The position numbers and the translations under genes were made by a program. A stretch of 64,000 bases of DNA from RXIX01 sp003989075. GTDB lineage: Bacteria; Pseudomonadota; Gammaproteobacteria; Competibacterales; Competibacteraceae. Positions 42,429 through 51,500 of this stretch are shown in pieces (the stretch's first letter is position 1; the number at the start of each line of letters is the position of its first letter). The DNA is taken from positions 8,550 through 72,549 of the forward strand of contig JAKOYN010000019.1 of the NCBI GenBank assembly GCA_029780415.1. Direction: 5' to 3'. A model generated the notes under the pieces. It searched no databases and had not been told where the DNA came from. It saw nothing but the letters and a program-made list of their open reading frames with translations.

Positions 42429-44654
42429 TTACGGATTCTGATCAGCGCTCGGTGCCGCGGCGTCATCCGCAACCGGGGTCGCGGCAGCCTCCAGAGCGAA
42501 CAGCTTCTCGATCCGCGCCAGACGCTCGGCCCGCTCACCGCTGAGCGTACCTGCCGCCTGCACCGTAGCGCGAATCGCTTCCAGAGCCGTCGCACGCACT
42601 GCCGGGTCTGGCGGCAGCATCTGCGGAATCGCCGCCAGCGCACCATCCCGATCCAGCAGCAGGCCAAAGAACTGCTCACGCAGCACACGCTTAAACTCGT
42701 CCAGAGTCATCGTGGTTTGCCCGGCGCGGATCCGGCGCAGCTCATTGAATCCGCGCTCGTCCACGCCCGGCCCGGCCATGCCGATATAAACCAGGCTGCG
42801 AATCGCCGCCTCGCGCACGCCACCCTCAGCAAGGCGCGCTTTCAGCTCGGCGATGCGCCGCTGCACAAAGGCAATCTGTTCCGGCTCCAGACCGGGATGG
42901 CGACGCGGCAGTTCGTCCGAGGCGCGCATGCCAACCAGCGCCTGCAGCAAGGGCGAGCTGTAAACGGCCAGGAAAATCTGTTCAAGGCTGCGATCGCGCA
43001 GATCGCGCCAGCCATCGAGCACGGCAATCATCCAGTCCGACACCATGGTCTGGAACTGTAACATTGGGTTGTCGGGCGCGGCCGGCTGCCGCTGCGCGCG
43101 CACCTGCTCGGCGAGCTGGGCAAGCTGGTGCATCAGCGGGTTGCGATCCGAGAACAGCTCATAGGGCAACTCGGATGGGTTCAGATGGTGCAGCCAGTCG
43201 CCGGTCTGGGGCATCGACAGCGCCTGCACCAGCGGCTGCAACAGAGTGCGATACAGGCCGAGGTTGATTTCCGACACCCGCCGCACAGTGGCAAAACGGC
43301 GCTCGTTCTCGGGATCGGGCTGAACGATGGTGCGCAGGTCGGCAAGGGTGCGCGGTTCAAAGCGCACGACCCAGTCACCGCTAACCAGATCGGCATTGGC
43401 GGTATCGGCGGTCTTGGGCGTCATCACCGCTTCGTAAAGACCCGGCGGCAGCACATCGATCAGATCGATATTGGAGGCGAATTCTTCGTGTTCCTTACGG
43501 GCGACGCCGCCCGAGACGAAGATGCCCAGATGGCCGATGCTCTCGTGGATGGCGTAGATGATGGTCTGGCCACAGGCGCGCAGATCATCATCCCGTTCAT
43601 AGAGATCGCAGATCCAGCCCAGCGCCTGTTGCGGCGGGGTAATGTTGTCACCCTTGGAGCAGAAACAGACGATCGGTGAGCGGATGTTGCGCAGGTCGAT
43701 GCGCACGCCATCGCTGGTGACGATCTCCGCCGTGGCCAGACGGTTGCCGACGAACAGTTGATCGACGATCCACTGGATTTCCTCGGCATTGAGGTTAACG
43801 TGGCCGCCCCACCATTTTTCGAATTCCAGAAAGCGCGGCCCCTCAGTATCCACCTTGGACCAGAGGTTATAGTTCTTGCCCCATAGCGTGTTGGCTGGAT
43901 TGAGGTTTTCGAAGTTTTCCACCAGATAGGCGCCATCGAACTTGCCCGCACCCAGATCACCGGTCAGCGCGGTGACCCAGCTGCCGCCGGCCAGACCACC
44001 GGTATAGCGCATCGGGTTCTGGCCCTCGATGCCGGCCCAGTAGGACAACGGCGAACCAGGAATGATGATCGGCCCGAACAGTTCCGGTCGCACCGCCGCC
44101 AGCATCATCACGGCCCAGCCGGCCTGGCAATTGCCGACCACGCAGGGTTTGCCGTCCGCGTCCGGATGCAGGGCGATGACCTTTTCCAGGAACTGCGCTT
44201 CCGCCTGCATGATGTCTTCGATGGTCTGGCCGGGCATGGGCTCGGGCGTGAAACCGACGAAATAGCAGGGATGTCCGGCGCGCAGAGCCACGCCCAGTTC
44301 GCTGTCAGCCTTGAAACCGCCAATGCCGGGTCCATGCCCGGCGCGCGGATCGACCACCACGAACGGGCGCTTGCGCGGGTCGATCGTCACGCCTTCCGGC
44401 GGCTTGATACGCACCAGCCCATAATTGACCGGCCGCGCCAGAGTACGTCCATCCATCAGCAGCTCGGCCTCGAAGCTCAGCACGTTGGGCACCGCCTTGG
44501 CCTTCTGCGCATAGTACTGGTCGCTGCGCTGGCGCAGCACGTCCCAAAACAGGACTGTGCGCTGCCAGGCATCCACCCAGTACTCGACCGTTTGCTGTGC
44601 GATAGGCGGCAGGGCCGCGCTGTTGGACAGGAAGGGATTGCGTAATTCGGCCAT
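42429..44654 (-). CDS. DUF3141 protein, PHA-synthase-like alpha/beta hydrolase
   Basis: A 741-residue protein. The N-terminal part (DAWQRTVLFWDVLRQRSDQYYAQ) and the core resemble class I/III PHA synthases. The nucleophile elbow is VVGNCQAGWAVMM with C176, the GxCxxG form used by PHA synthases in place of Ser. A candidate acid lies in IVCFCSKGDNITPP and a candidate His in HESIGHLGIFVSGG. The C-terminal 250 residues are an extra helical domain not present in PhaC. The ATG at 44654 follows GAGGATCAGGTC; the longer frame adds 34 unlikely residues. It lies upstream of pta-ackA-fabI on the same strand. Polyester synthesis, thiolysis or an acyl-transfer role is inference. Confidence 0.88.
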   Translation of the reverse strand: MAELRNPFLSNSAALPPIAQQTVEYWVDAWQRTVLFWDVLRQRSDQYYAQKAKAVPNVLSFEAELLMDGRTLARPVNYGLVRIKPPEGVTIDPRKRPFVVVDPRAGHGPGIGGFKADSELGVALRAGHPCYFVGFTPEPMPGQTIEDIMQAEAQFLEKVIALHPDADGKPCVVGNCQAGWAVMMLAAVRPELFGPIIIPGSPLSYWAGIEGQNPMRYTGGLAGGSWVTALTGDLGAGKFDGAYLVENFENLNPANTLWGKNYNLWSKVDTEGPRFLEFEKWWGGHVNLNAEEIQWIVDQLFVGNRLATAEIVTSDGVRIDLRNIRSPIVCFCSKGDNITPPQQALGWICDLYERDDDLRACGQTIIYAIHESIGHLGIFVSGGVARKEHEEFASNIDLIDVLPPGLYEAVMTPKTADTANADLVSGDWVVRFEPRTLADLRTIVQPDPENERRFATVRRVSEINLGLYRTLLQPLVQALSMPQTGDWLHHLNPSELPYELFSDRNPLMHQLAQLAEQVRAQRQPAAPDNPMLQFQTMVSDWMIAVLDGWRDLRDRSLEQIFLAVYSSPLLQALVGMRASDELPRRHPGLEPEQIAFVQRRIAELKARLAEGGVREAAIRSLVYIGMAGPGVDERGFNELRRIRAGQTTMTLDEFKRVLREQFFGLLLDRDGALAAIPQMLPPDPAVRATALEAIRATVQAAGTLSGERAERLARIEKLFALEAAATPVADDAAAPSADQNP

Positions 44655-44876
44655 GACCTGATCCTCAAATTGAACATATCGCGCATTGGCGCACTGCATC
44701 AAAACCCGGCTCATTCGCACCAAGCATAGACCCAAAGCCGGCGCGCGATACGGCAATCGATAGCGAAATTTCGCCGTCCCCGCCTACAATTGATTAGGCA
44801 CACCGACGCTGTCCGGCGCCGAATCCCCGGCCTGGACCCAGCCCCCTATCCGTTATTTCACGAGAGAATTCCCTGC

Positions 44877-45323
44877 ATGAGCACGAAACCCCAGCAACCC
44901 GCAAACACGCTCGATGCCGCCGTCAAGGCGCTGCGCCTGTATCTGATGGAAAAAGGCAACAGCTTCGATCATGGCCCAGCCTACGAAGGTCATGGCAAGG
45001 TGCTCACCGGCGTGGCCCAGGCGATGCACCTCTACCAGGGCATGGGCTATACCAAGCTGTTCGCACTCGGCGAGCCGCCGGTCTATGCGCTGCTGCAACG
45101 CGGGCACCGCGAAGCGCATCTATTCGAGCCGCAGGATCCGCAAATTCGCCAGTGGCTGGAAAATGACGAAGTCGTCAAGTTCGACGATCCGGCCATGCGC
45201 GCCTACATGCTGCAGAAATCCGGCCTGAACGAAGGCGATGTGCCCAGCGCCGCGAAGCCCCGGCGCTTCCACGTCAACGAGGTCGATAACGTTTTTGTCG
45301 CCACGGCCGACGACGAAGAGTGA
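44877..45323 (+). CDS. Conserved-looking unknown protein (148 aa)
   Basis: No family recognised. It is soluble and acidic at the C-terminus (ATADDEE). It has a helical first half (ANTLDAAVKALRLYLMEKGNSFDHGPAYEGHGKVLTGVAQAMHLYQGMGYTKLF is read in parts) and a short beta-like segment (PPVYALLQRGHREAHLFEP). The ATG at 44877 follows GAGAGAATT. It is divergent from DUF3141 (222-base shared region, no other gene seen) and 32 bases upstream of scpB, so probably in an operon with it. Confidence 0.7.
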   Translation: MSTKPQQPANTLDAAVKALRLYLMEKGNSFDHGPAYEGHGKVLTGVAQAMHLYQGMGYTKLFALGEPPVYALLQRGHREAHLFEPQDPQIRQWLENDEVVKFDDPAMRAYMLQKSGLNEGDVPSAAKPRRFHVNEVDNVFVATADDEE

Positions 45324-45355
45324 TCCACCCCGCCCACGCTGTGCAGGATAAACCC

Positions 45356-46135
45356 GTGTCATTAACCATCATTGAAGCCCAGGACGCGATCGGCACGATC
45401 GTGATGAATCACCTGCAGAAGCACAACGCCCTGAGCGGTGCCCTGATTGCCGAGATTACCACCGCCCTGGACAGCTTCCGCGCGCAGAACATCCGTGCCG
45501 TAGTGTTGCGCGCACCCGCCGGCGTCAAGGTCTGGTCAGCCGGTCATGACGTGAGTGAACTGCCCGAGGGTGGGCGCGATCCGCTGGGCTGGAATGATCC
45601 CTTGCGGGTACTGGTGCGAGCCATTCAGGAATTCCCGGCGCCGGTGATCGCCCTGATCGAAGGCGGTGTATGGGGCGGTGGCTGTGAGGTAGCCATGGCC
45701 TGCGACATCCTGGTCGCTGCACCCGGCGTCACTTTCGCCATCACCCCAGCCAAGCTGGGCGTGCCCTACAATATCGGCGGCATCCTGACCCTGATGAACA
45801 TGATTCCGCTGCCAGTGGCCAAGGAAATGCTGTTCACTGCGCAGCCGATTCCGGCCAGTCAGGCCCTGAATCTGGGCATGATCAACTACATCCAGCCCGC
45901 CGAGGCCATCGAAACCTTTGTCCACGGCTTGGCGGCGCACATCGTCGCCAATTCGCCGCTGAGCATCGCGGTGATGAAGGAGGAACTGCGCCTGCTGGCC
46001 AGTGCCCACGCCATGACGCCGGAGCTATTCGAGCGCATTCAGGGTCTGCGCCGCGTGGTCTACGACAGCACCGATTACCAGGAGGGCCTGCTCGCCTTCC
46101 GTGAGAAGCGTCCGCCCCGATTCAATGGCAGCTAA
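45356..46135 (+). CDS. scpB: Methylmalonyl-CoA decarboxylase
   Basis: A 259-residue crotonase-fold enzyme converting methylmalonyl-CoA to propionyl-CoA and CO2. It closely follows E. coli ScpB along its length: NALSGALI, VWSAGHDVSELPEGGRDPL, IEGGVWGGGCEVAMACDI (oxyanion hole), ITPAKLGVPYNIGGI, and the end AVMKEELRLL with RIQGLRRVVYDSTDYQEGLLAF. The start is GTG at 45356 with AGGA seven bases upstream. No methylmalonyl-CoA mutase is nearby. With AckA/Pta it could feed propionyl-CoA into polyester or propionate pathways. Confidence 0.9.
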   Translation: MSLTIIEAQDAIGTIVMNHLQKHNALSGALIAEITTALDSFRAQNIRAVVLRAPAGVKVWSAGHDVSELPEGGRDPLGWNDPLRVLVRAIQEFPAPVIALIEGGVWGGGCEVAMACDILVAAPGVTFAITPAKLGVPYNIGGILTLMNMIPLPVAKEMLFTAQPIPASQALNLGMINYIQPAEAIETFVHGLAAHIVANSPLSIAVMKEELRLLASAHAMTPELFERIQGLRRVVYDSTDYQEGLLAFREKRPPRFNGS

Positions 46136-46162
46136 GGCGCTTCGCGAGCCACGCCCGCCGCG

Positions 46163-48088
46163 ATGAATACCATCGCTGCCACCTCACCCAAGATCGTCTG
46201 GATTTTTGGCTGCCTGATCCTGTACTGGCTATTCTGCATGACGTGCGCGGTCATCGGTGCCCGCCGGGCGCACAGTGCCGCCGACTATTTCCTGGCCGGC
46301 GGCAGTCTGTCGCCGCTGCTGTTCACCCTGGCGGCGACTGCGGTGTGCTTCTCCGGCTGGACCTTCATCGGCCACCCCGGCCTGAGCTACAGCGAGGGCT
46401 GGCCCTATGCTTATGCCGCGTTCTATGCCCTGACCATTCCGCTGACCGGCATTCTGTTTCTCAAGCGCCAGTGGCTGCTGGCCCGGCATTATGGCTTTAG
46501 CACGCCTGGCGCCCTGCTGGCCTGGTATTTCCAGTCCGATCTGCTGCGCCTGCTGGTGGTCGGCGTAGCATTGTTCTTCGCCGTGCCCTATCTGGGCCTG
46601 CAACTGCGTGCCGCCGGTTTTCTGTTCAACGTACTCACCGATGGTCTGCTGGGTGTGCAGTTTGGCATGTGGGTACTGGCCAGCGTGGTCCTCAGCTACG
46701 TGGCATCCGGCGGCCTGCGGACCATGGCCTGGACGGGCGCGGCGCAGTTCCTGTTGCTGGCTGCGGGTCTGGTGGTCCTGGGCGTGCTGACCCTGCAGGC
46801 CATCGGCGGCGGGGAGCGCCTGATCGCCGGGGTGATCGCCCTGAGTCAGGATGATCCGCTGCGCACGCCCGAGGGCTATAGCCACTACCTGGCCCTGCCG
46901 GGCGCGATACAGGGCGTGCGCGACGGCACCCAGGCCACCGGCAGCGCCTGGACCGGCAGCATGGTGCTCAGCTATCTGGTGGCGCTGATGGGCATTCAGG
47001 CCTCGCCAGCCTTTTCCATGCTGGCCCTGGCCAGCCAGCGACCGGCCTTTGCCGCGCAGCAGGTGTGGGCCTCGGGACTGATCATGGGCCTGATTCTGGT
47101 CCTGTTCACCGCAATCCTCGGCATCGGTGGCCATTTTCTCGGCGCTGATGCGGCCTTTCTGCAGGCCCATCCCGATCTGGTCAACCCACTGCTGGCCGAG
47201 CCCCTGCAGCACCGTGACCTGTTACAGGTACCCGGTGGCCGCGACCTGCTGGTGCCGCAACTGATCAACCTGCTCGGGAGTACCATGCCCTGGCTGACCG
47301 GCCTGCTGGCCATCGCAGCGCTGGCGGCGATGGAATCAACCGCGTCCTGCTACATGGTCACCGCCGGCGGCCTGATTGCTCATGATCTGTTTCAACGCTT
47401 CCTGCTGCCCGGCGCCCATGACCACACCCTGAAGTTCATCGGCCGCATGGGCGTGGTCGGGGTGGTGATGCTGGCGCTGACGGTAGCGAGCAACTCCGTC
47501 GAGGCGCTGGCGCTGCTCGGCGGACTGGCAGTGTCCTATGGCCTGCAGATGGTGCCGGCGCTGCTGGGGCTGTGCTACTGGCCGTATCTGACCCGCCAGG
47601 GCGTGACTGCGGGCCTGCTGATCGGTCTGCTGGTGGTGACCCTGACCGAGGCGCTTGGATTGCGCTGGCTGGGTATCAGTGCCTGGGGCCGCTGGCCGCT
47701 GACCGTGCACGCGGCGGTCTGGGGCCTGCTGGCCAATTTCACCGTGGCGGTGCTGCTCTCGGCGCTCACCCGCGACGACACGGCACGCAAGGCTGAATGC
47801 CACCGCTGGCTGGCGGCCCAGACCCTACTGTCACCGCAGCGACGGCGCTGGGTATGGCCGATCGCCCTGTTGACGGTTGTATGGCTGCTGTTCGCCGCCG
47901 GACCGGGTGCGGTGATTGGCAATAGCCTGTTTGGCGATCCGAATGTGCCAGACAGCTGGCGTTTCGGCATGCCCTCGATCTGGGCGTGGCAACTGGGCGG
48001 CTGGGCGCTGGGCGTGGTGCTGCTGGCGCTGCTCGCCTATGGCCTGCGCCTGAGCACCGCCGACCCGCCCATCAGGTCCGAAAAATGA
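46163..48088 (+). CDS. Sodium:solute symporter family transporter
   Basis: A 641-residue inner-membrane protein with about 13-14 TM helices of the LeuT/SSS fold. SSS signatures are ARRAHSAADYFLAGGSLSPLLFTLAATAVCFSGWTFIGHPG near the N-terminus (unwound first helix), and ASVVLSYVASGGLRTMAWTGAAQ and AALAAMESTASCYMVTAGGL further on. The substrate is unknown; monocarboxylate or amino acid is common in the family. It starts 27 bases after scpB and may be the last gene of that operon. Its 3' end overlaps DUF486 by 17 bases on the opposite strand. Confidence 0.9.
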   Translation: MNTIAATSPKIVWIFGCLILYWLFCMTCAVIGARRAHSAADYFLAGGSLSPLLFTLAATAVCFSGWTFIGHPGLSYSEGWPYAYAAFYALTIPLTGILFLKRQWLLARHYGFSTPGALLAWYFQSDLLRLLVVGVALFFAVPYLGLQLRAAGFLFNVLTDGLLGVQFGMWVLASVVLSYVASGGLRTMAWTGAAQFLLLAAGLVVLGVLTLQAIGGGERLIAGVIALSQDDPLRTPEGYSHYLALPGAIQGVRDGTQATGSAWTGSMVLSYLVALMGIQASPAFSMLALASQRPAFAAQQVWASGLIMGLILVLFTAILGIGGHFLGADAAFLQAHPDLVNPLLAEPLQHRDLLQVPGGRDLLVPQLINLLGSTMPWLTGLLAIAALAAMESTASCYMVTAGGLIAHDLFQRFLLPGAHDHTLKFIGRMGVVGVVMLALTVASNSVEALALLGGLAVSYGLQMVPALLGLCYWPYLTRQGVTAGLLIGLLVVTLTEALGLRWLGISAWGRWPLTVHAAVWGLLANFTVAVLLSALTRDDTARKAECHRWLAAQTLLSPQRRRWVWPIALLTVVWLLFAAGPGAVIGNSLFGDPNVPDSWRFGMPSIWAWQLGGWALGVVLLALLAYGLRLSTADPPIRSEK

Positions 48089-48413
48089 AATACACCGCAC
48101 CAATCAGGCACAATCCGGCCCATAGATAATCCAGCTTCAGCGGCTGTTCGAGATACAGCACGGCAAAGGGCACGAATACACTCAGCGAAATCACTTCCTG
48201 GAGAATTCTGAGTTGCGCCACGCTCAGGTCGCTAAAGCCGATGCGGTTGGCTGGAACCTGCAGCAGATATTCAAACAGGGCAATGCTCCAGCTCACCAGC
48301 GCTGCGATATACCAGGGATAGCTGAGCAGGTTTTTTAGATGACCATACCAAGCGAAGGTCATGAACAGGTTGGATAAAATCAATAAGGCAGCAGTTTGCA
48401 GCAGAATGGGCAC
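48072..48413 (-). CDS. DUF486 family membrane protein (DMT-like)
   Basis: A 113-residue protein with four predicted TM helices (LLQTAALLILSNLFMTFAWYGHL, WYIAALVSWSIALFEYLLQVPANRIG, QLRILQEVISLSVFVPFAVLYL, DYLWAGLCLIGAVYFIF). The pattern is that of DUF486, a half-size member of the drug/metabolite transporter group that probably dimerises. Substrate unknown. It is convergent with the symporter and divergent from the CHASE protein. Confidence 0.9.
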   Translation of the reverse strand: MPILLQTAALLILSNLFMTFAWYGHLKNLLSYPWYIAALVSWSIALFEYLLQVPANRIGFSDLSVAQLRILQEVISLSVFVPFAVLYLEQPLKLDYLWAGLCLIGAVYFIFRT

Positions 48414-48521
48414 GGCGATTTCTCAACGGGATACGGTTCAAAGGCAAAGGCGCCGATTGTACCGGTACCGCCGCGCTGGTGACACACTCAGTGTGCGCGC
48501 AGCCGCTGCCAGCCATCGCAC

Positions 48522-51500
48522 ATGAACGCTCGCATTGGCGGGATCGTGCTGGCAGTCAGTGCCGCCTTCATCGCCGTACTACTGACCATCGCCGCGCTGG
48601 ATCGCTGGGTTCTCCAGCCGCCTTTCGAGCGACTGCAGCAGATCCAGGCTGAGGAAGACAGCGCGCGGGTGCAGGCCGCCATCACGCAACAAATGCGCCA
48701 GTTAGCGGCACTGGCCGCTGACTGGGCGGTCTGGGACGATGCCTACGCCTTCGCCGAGAAGCCGGATCCGGCCTTTATCCAGTCCAATCTGAGTGACTTT
48801 CGCCAACTGGAGAAAAACGCCCAGATCAACGTAGGCCTGCTGCTCAACCGCGCCGGGCGCCTGCTGTATGCCGGCACCTATGACAGCGACCTGGGTGGAC
48901 CGGTCACCTTGGCTGATTTCACCGGTGATCCGCCGCCCGTGGCCCGTCTGATCCAGCCGGTGCTCAATCAGGGACAGCCGCTCAGCGGTCTGCTGCGCAC
49001 CGAATATGGTCTGTTGCTGCTGGCGGCGCATCCAATTCTGGATACTCAGGGTCGTGGTCCGCTGCATGGCGCGGTGCTGTTTGGCCGCTTCCTCGATATG
49101 CCGCTGCTGCGCACGCTGACCGAGCAGACTCAGGCGGCCTTCGAACTGCTGGCCATGAATGACCCAAGGCTACCCGAATCGGAATGGCAGCAGCTGCGTG
49201 CGCAGCCGGCTGGAGCCAGGCTGCTGCATACGGCACTGGATGGCCGATTATTCACCGATACGCTGCTCACCGGCCTGAACGGCCAGGCCGTAGCGCTGCT
49301 GCGGGTGCCGGTGCGCCAGGATATTGCAAGCACTGCGTATGCCACCGGGCGCACCCTGGGCAGCATCCTGGGTGTGCTGTTGCTGGCCCTGCTGCTCGGT
49401 GGCGGCTATCTGTGCACCCGGCCACCGCGCGATCAACACGGCGCAGTGGGCACAGCGGCCTGGGTCAGCGCTACTCTGAGCCTGTTGATTGGCGCCAGCC
49501 TGACCGCAGGCCTGTATCTGGAGCTGCAGCGGAACAGCCGCGACGATCTGCAGCGCCGTTTCCAGGAAATTGCCGGCACGCGGGCACAACTGCTGATCGA
49601 ACGCTTTCGGGACCGGATGCGCGACCTGAGTGTGGTGCAGCGTTTTTTCGAGAGTTCGGCGCAAGTTGACCGCAACGAATTCCGCCAGTTTGTAGCCCCG
49701 CTTCTGGATGACCGGGGCTTCACCGCCCTGGAATGGCTGCCGCGGGTCAACGCCACGCAGCGGACCGATTTCGAAGCCGCCGCGCGTCGGGACGGACTGC
49801 AGGATTTCCAGTTCACTGAACGGGATGCTGCTGGTCATCTAGTACCGGCTGCCGCGCGCGATGAGTATTTCCCGGTGTACTACCTGGAACCGCTGGCCGG
49901 CCACGAACCGGCGCTGGGCTACGCGCCCGCCGCTTCCCACCCCTTGCGCGGTGCGGTGCTCGACCGGGCCCGCGACAGCGGCCAGATCAGCCTGTCAACC
50001 CGTGAGGTCCTGGTACAGGACACCACGACGCCGCACCCTACGGTGGTGGCCTTCGCGCCGGTGTACGCCAATCCCGATCAGTATGATCCTGCCACGCGCC
50101 GCCAGCGTCTGCGCGGTTTCGTAGCCGGCCTGATTCGCCTCGATCTCACGGTGGAACGGGCAGTCGCCGAAACTGCACCCGTCGGCTTGTTGCTGCGGCT
50201 TCTCGATCGCCAGGCGCCACAGGAACGGCAACTGCTCTTCGAGCGCGATAAGCCGCGCCTGGGCTCTGCAACACCGGATCCGCAATTGCCCTTGCATTAT
50301 GCGATCGATTTCCCTCTTGCTGACCGCCTATGGTGCATCGAGATACAGCCCAACAGCGCCTTCATCGCTGCCCATCTCAATCAGGGTTACCGCTGGATCC
50401 CCCTTGTTGGCACCCTGTTGACCCTGCTGGCCACGCTGTATCTGTTCTCGTTGATGTCGCAGCGGCAGCGCGCCGAGGCTCTGGTGGCCGTGCGTACCGC
50501 TGATCTAGTCGCCAGTGAAGAACGCTTCCGCGCCCTGCACGAAGCCTCGTTCGGCGGTATTGCCATCCATGACCAGGGCGTGATCGTGGAATGCAATCAG
50601 GGTCTAAGTGACATGACCGGCTTCCGCCGTGATGAACTGTTGGGCATGAACGGCCTGCTGCTGATTGCTCCGGAATGGCGCGCAGTGGTGATGAACCACA
50701 TTCGTTCCGGCTATGACCGAGCCTATGAGGCATTTGGCCTACGCTGCGATGGCACGGTCTACGCACTGGAAATCCGTGGCAAGAACATACCCTATCGAGG
50801 AAAGCCGGCGCGGGTGACCGAATTCCGCGATATCAGCGAGCGCCGTCAGGCTGAGGAGCGTCAGCGACTGTCTGCAGCGGTGCTGGATGCGGCACAGGAA
50901 GCGATTATCGTGACCAATGCCGCCGGTCGGATCATCGCCGTGAATCCGGCCTTCACCGCGCTCAGCGGCTATCCGCAAGCCGAGGTACTCGGGCGCAATC
51001 CGCGTTTCCTGCAAGCCGAGCATCAGTCGGATGCCTATTTCACCGCGCTGTGGCAGACCTTGGCGCGTGACGGTCGCTGGCAGGGGGAATTTCAGGTGCG
51101 TTGCCAGGATGGCAGCCTGTGCATCACCCTGACCACTGTCGGGGTGGTTCGTGACGGCAGCGGACAGGTGACCCATTATGTGATTACTGCCGCTGACATC
51201 ACCCACCTTAAGGAAACTGAACAGCGCATCGAATATCTCGCCTATCACGACGCGCTGACTGGCCTGCCCAACCGTACCCTGCTGGCGCAGCGTGCTGAAC
51301 TGGCGCTGGCGCTGGCGGCGCGGCATCGTGAGGAAGTCACGGTGCTGTTTCTGGATCTGGACCGATTCAAGGAAGTCAACGACTCGCTCGGTCACGCCGA
51401 GGGCGACGCGTTGCTGATGCAGGCGGCGCAGCGCATCCGCCATCTGGTTCGCGCTGCTGATACGGTGTGCCGTCTGGGCGGCGATGAATTTGTGCTGCTG

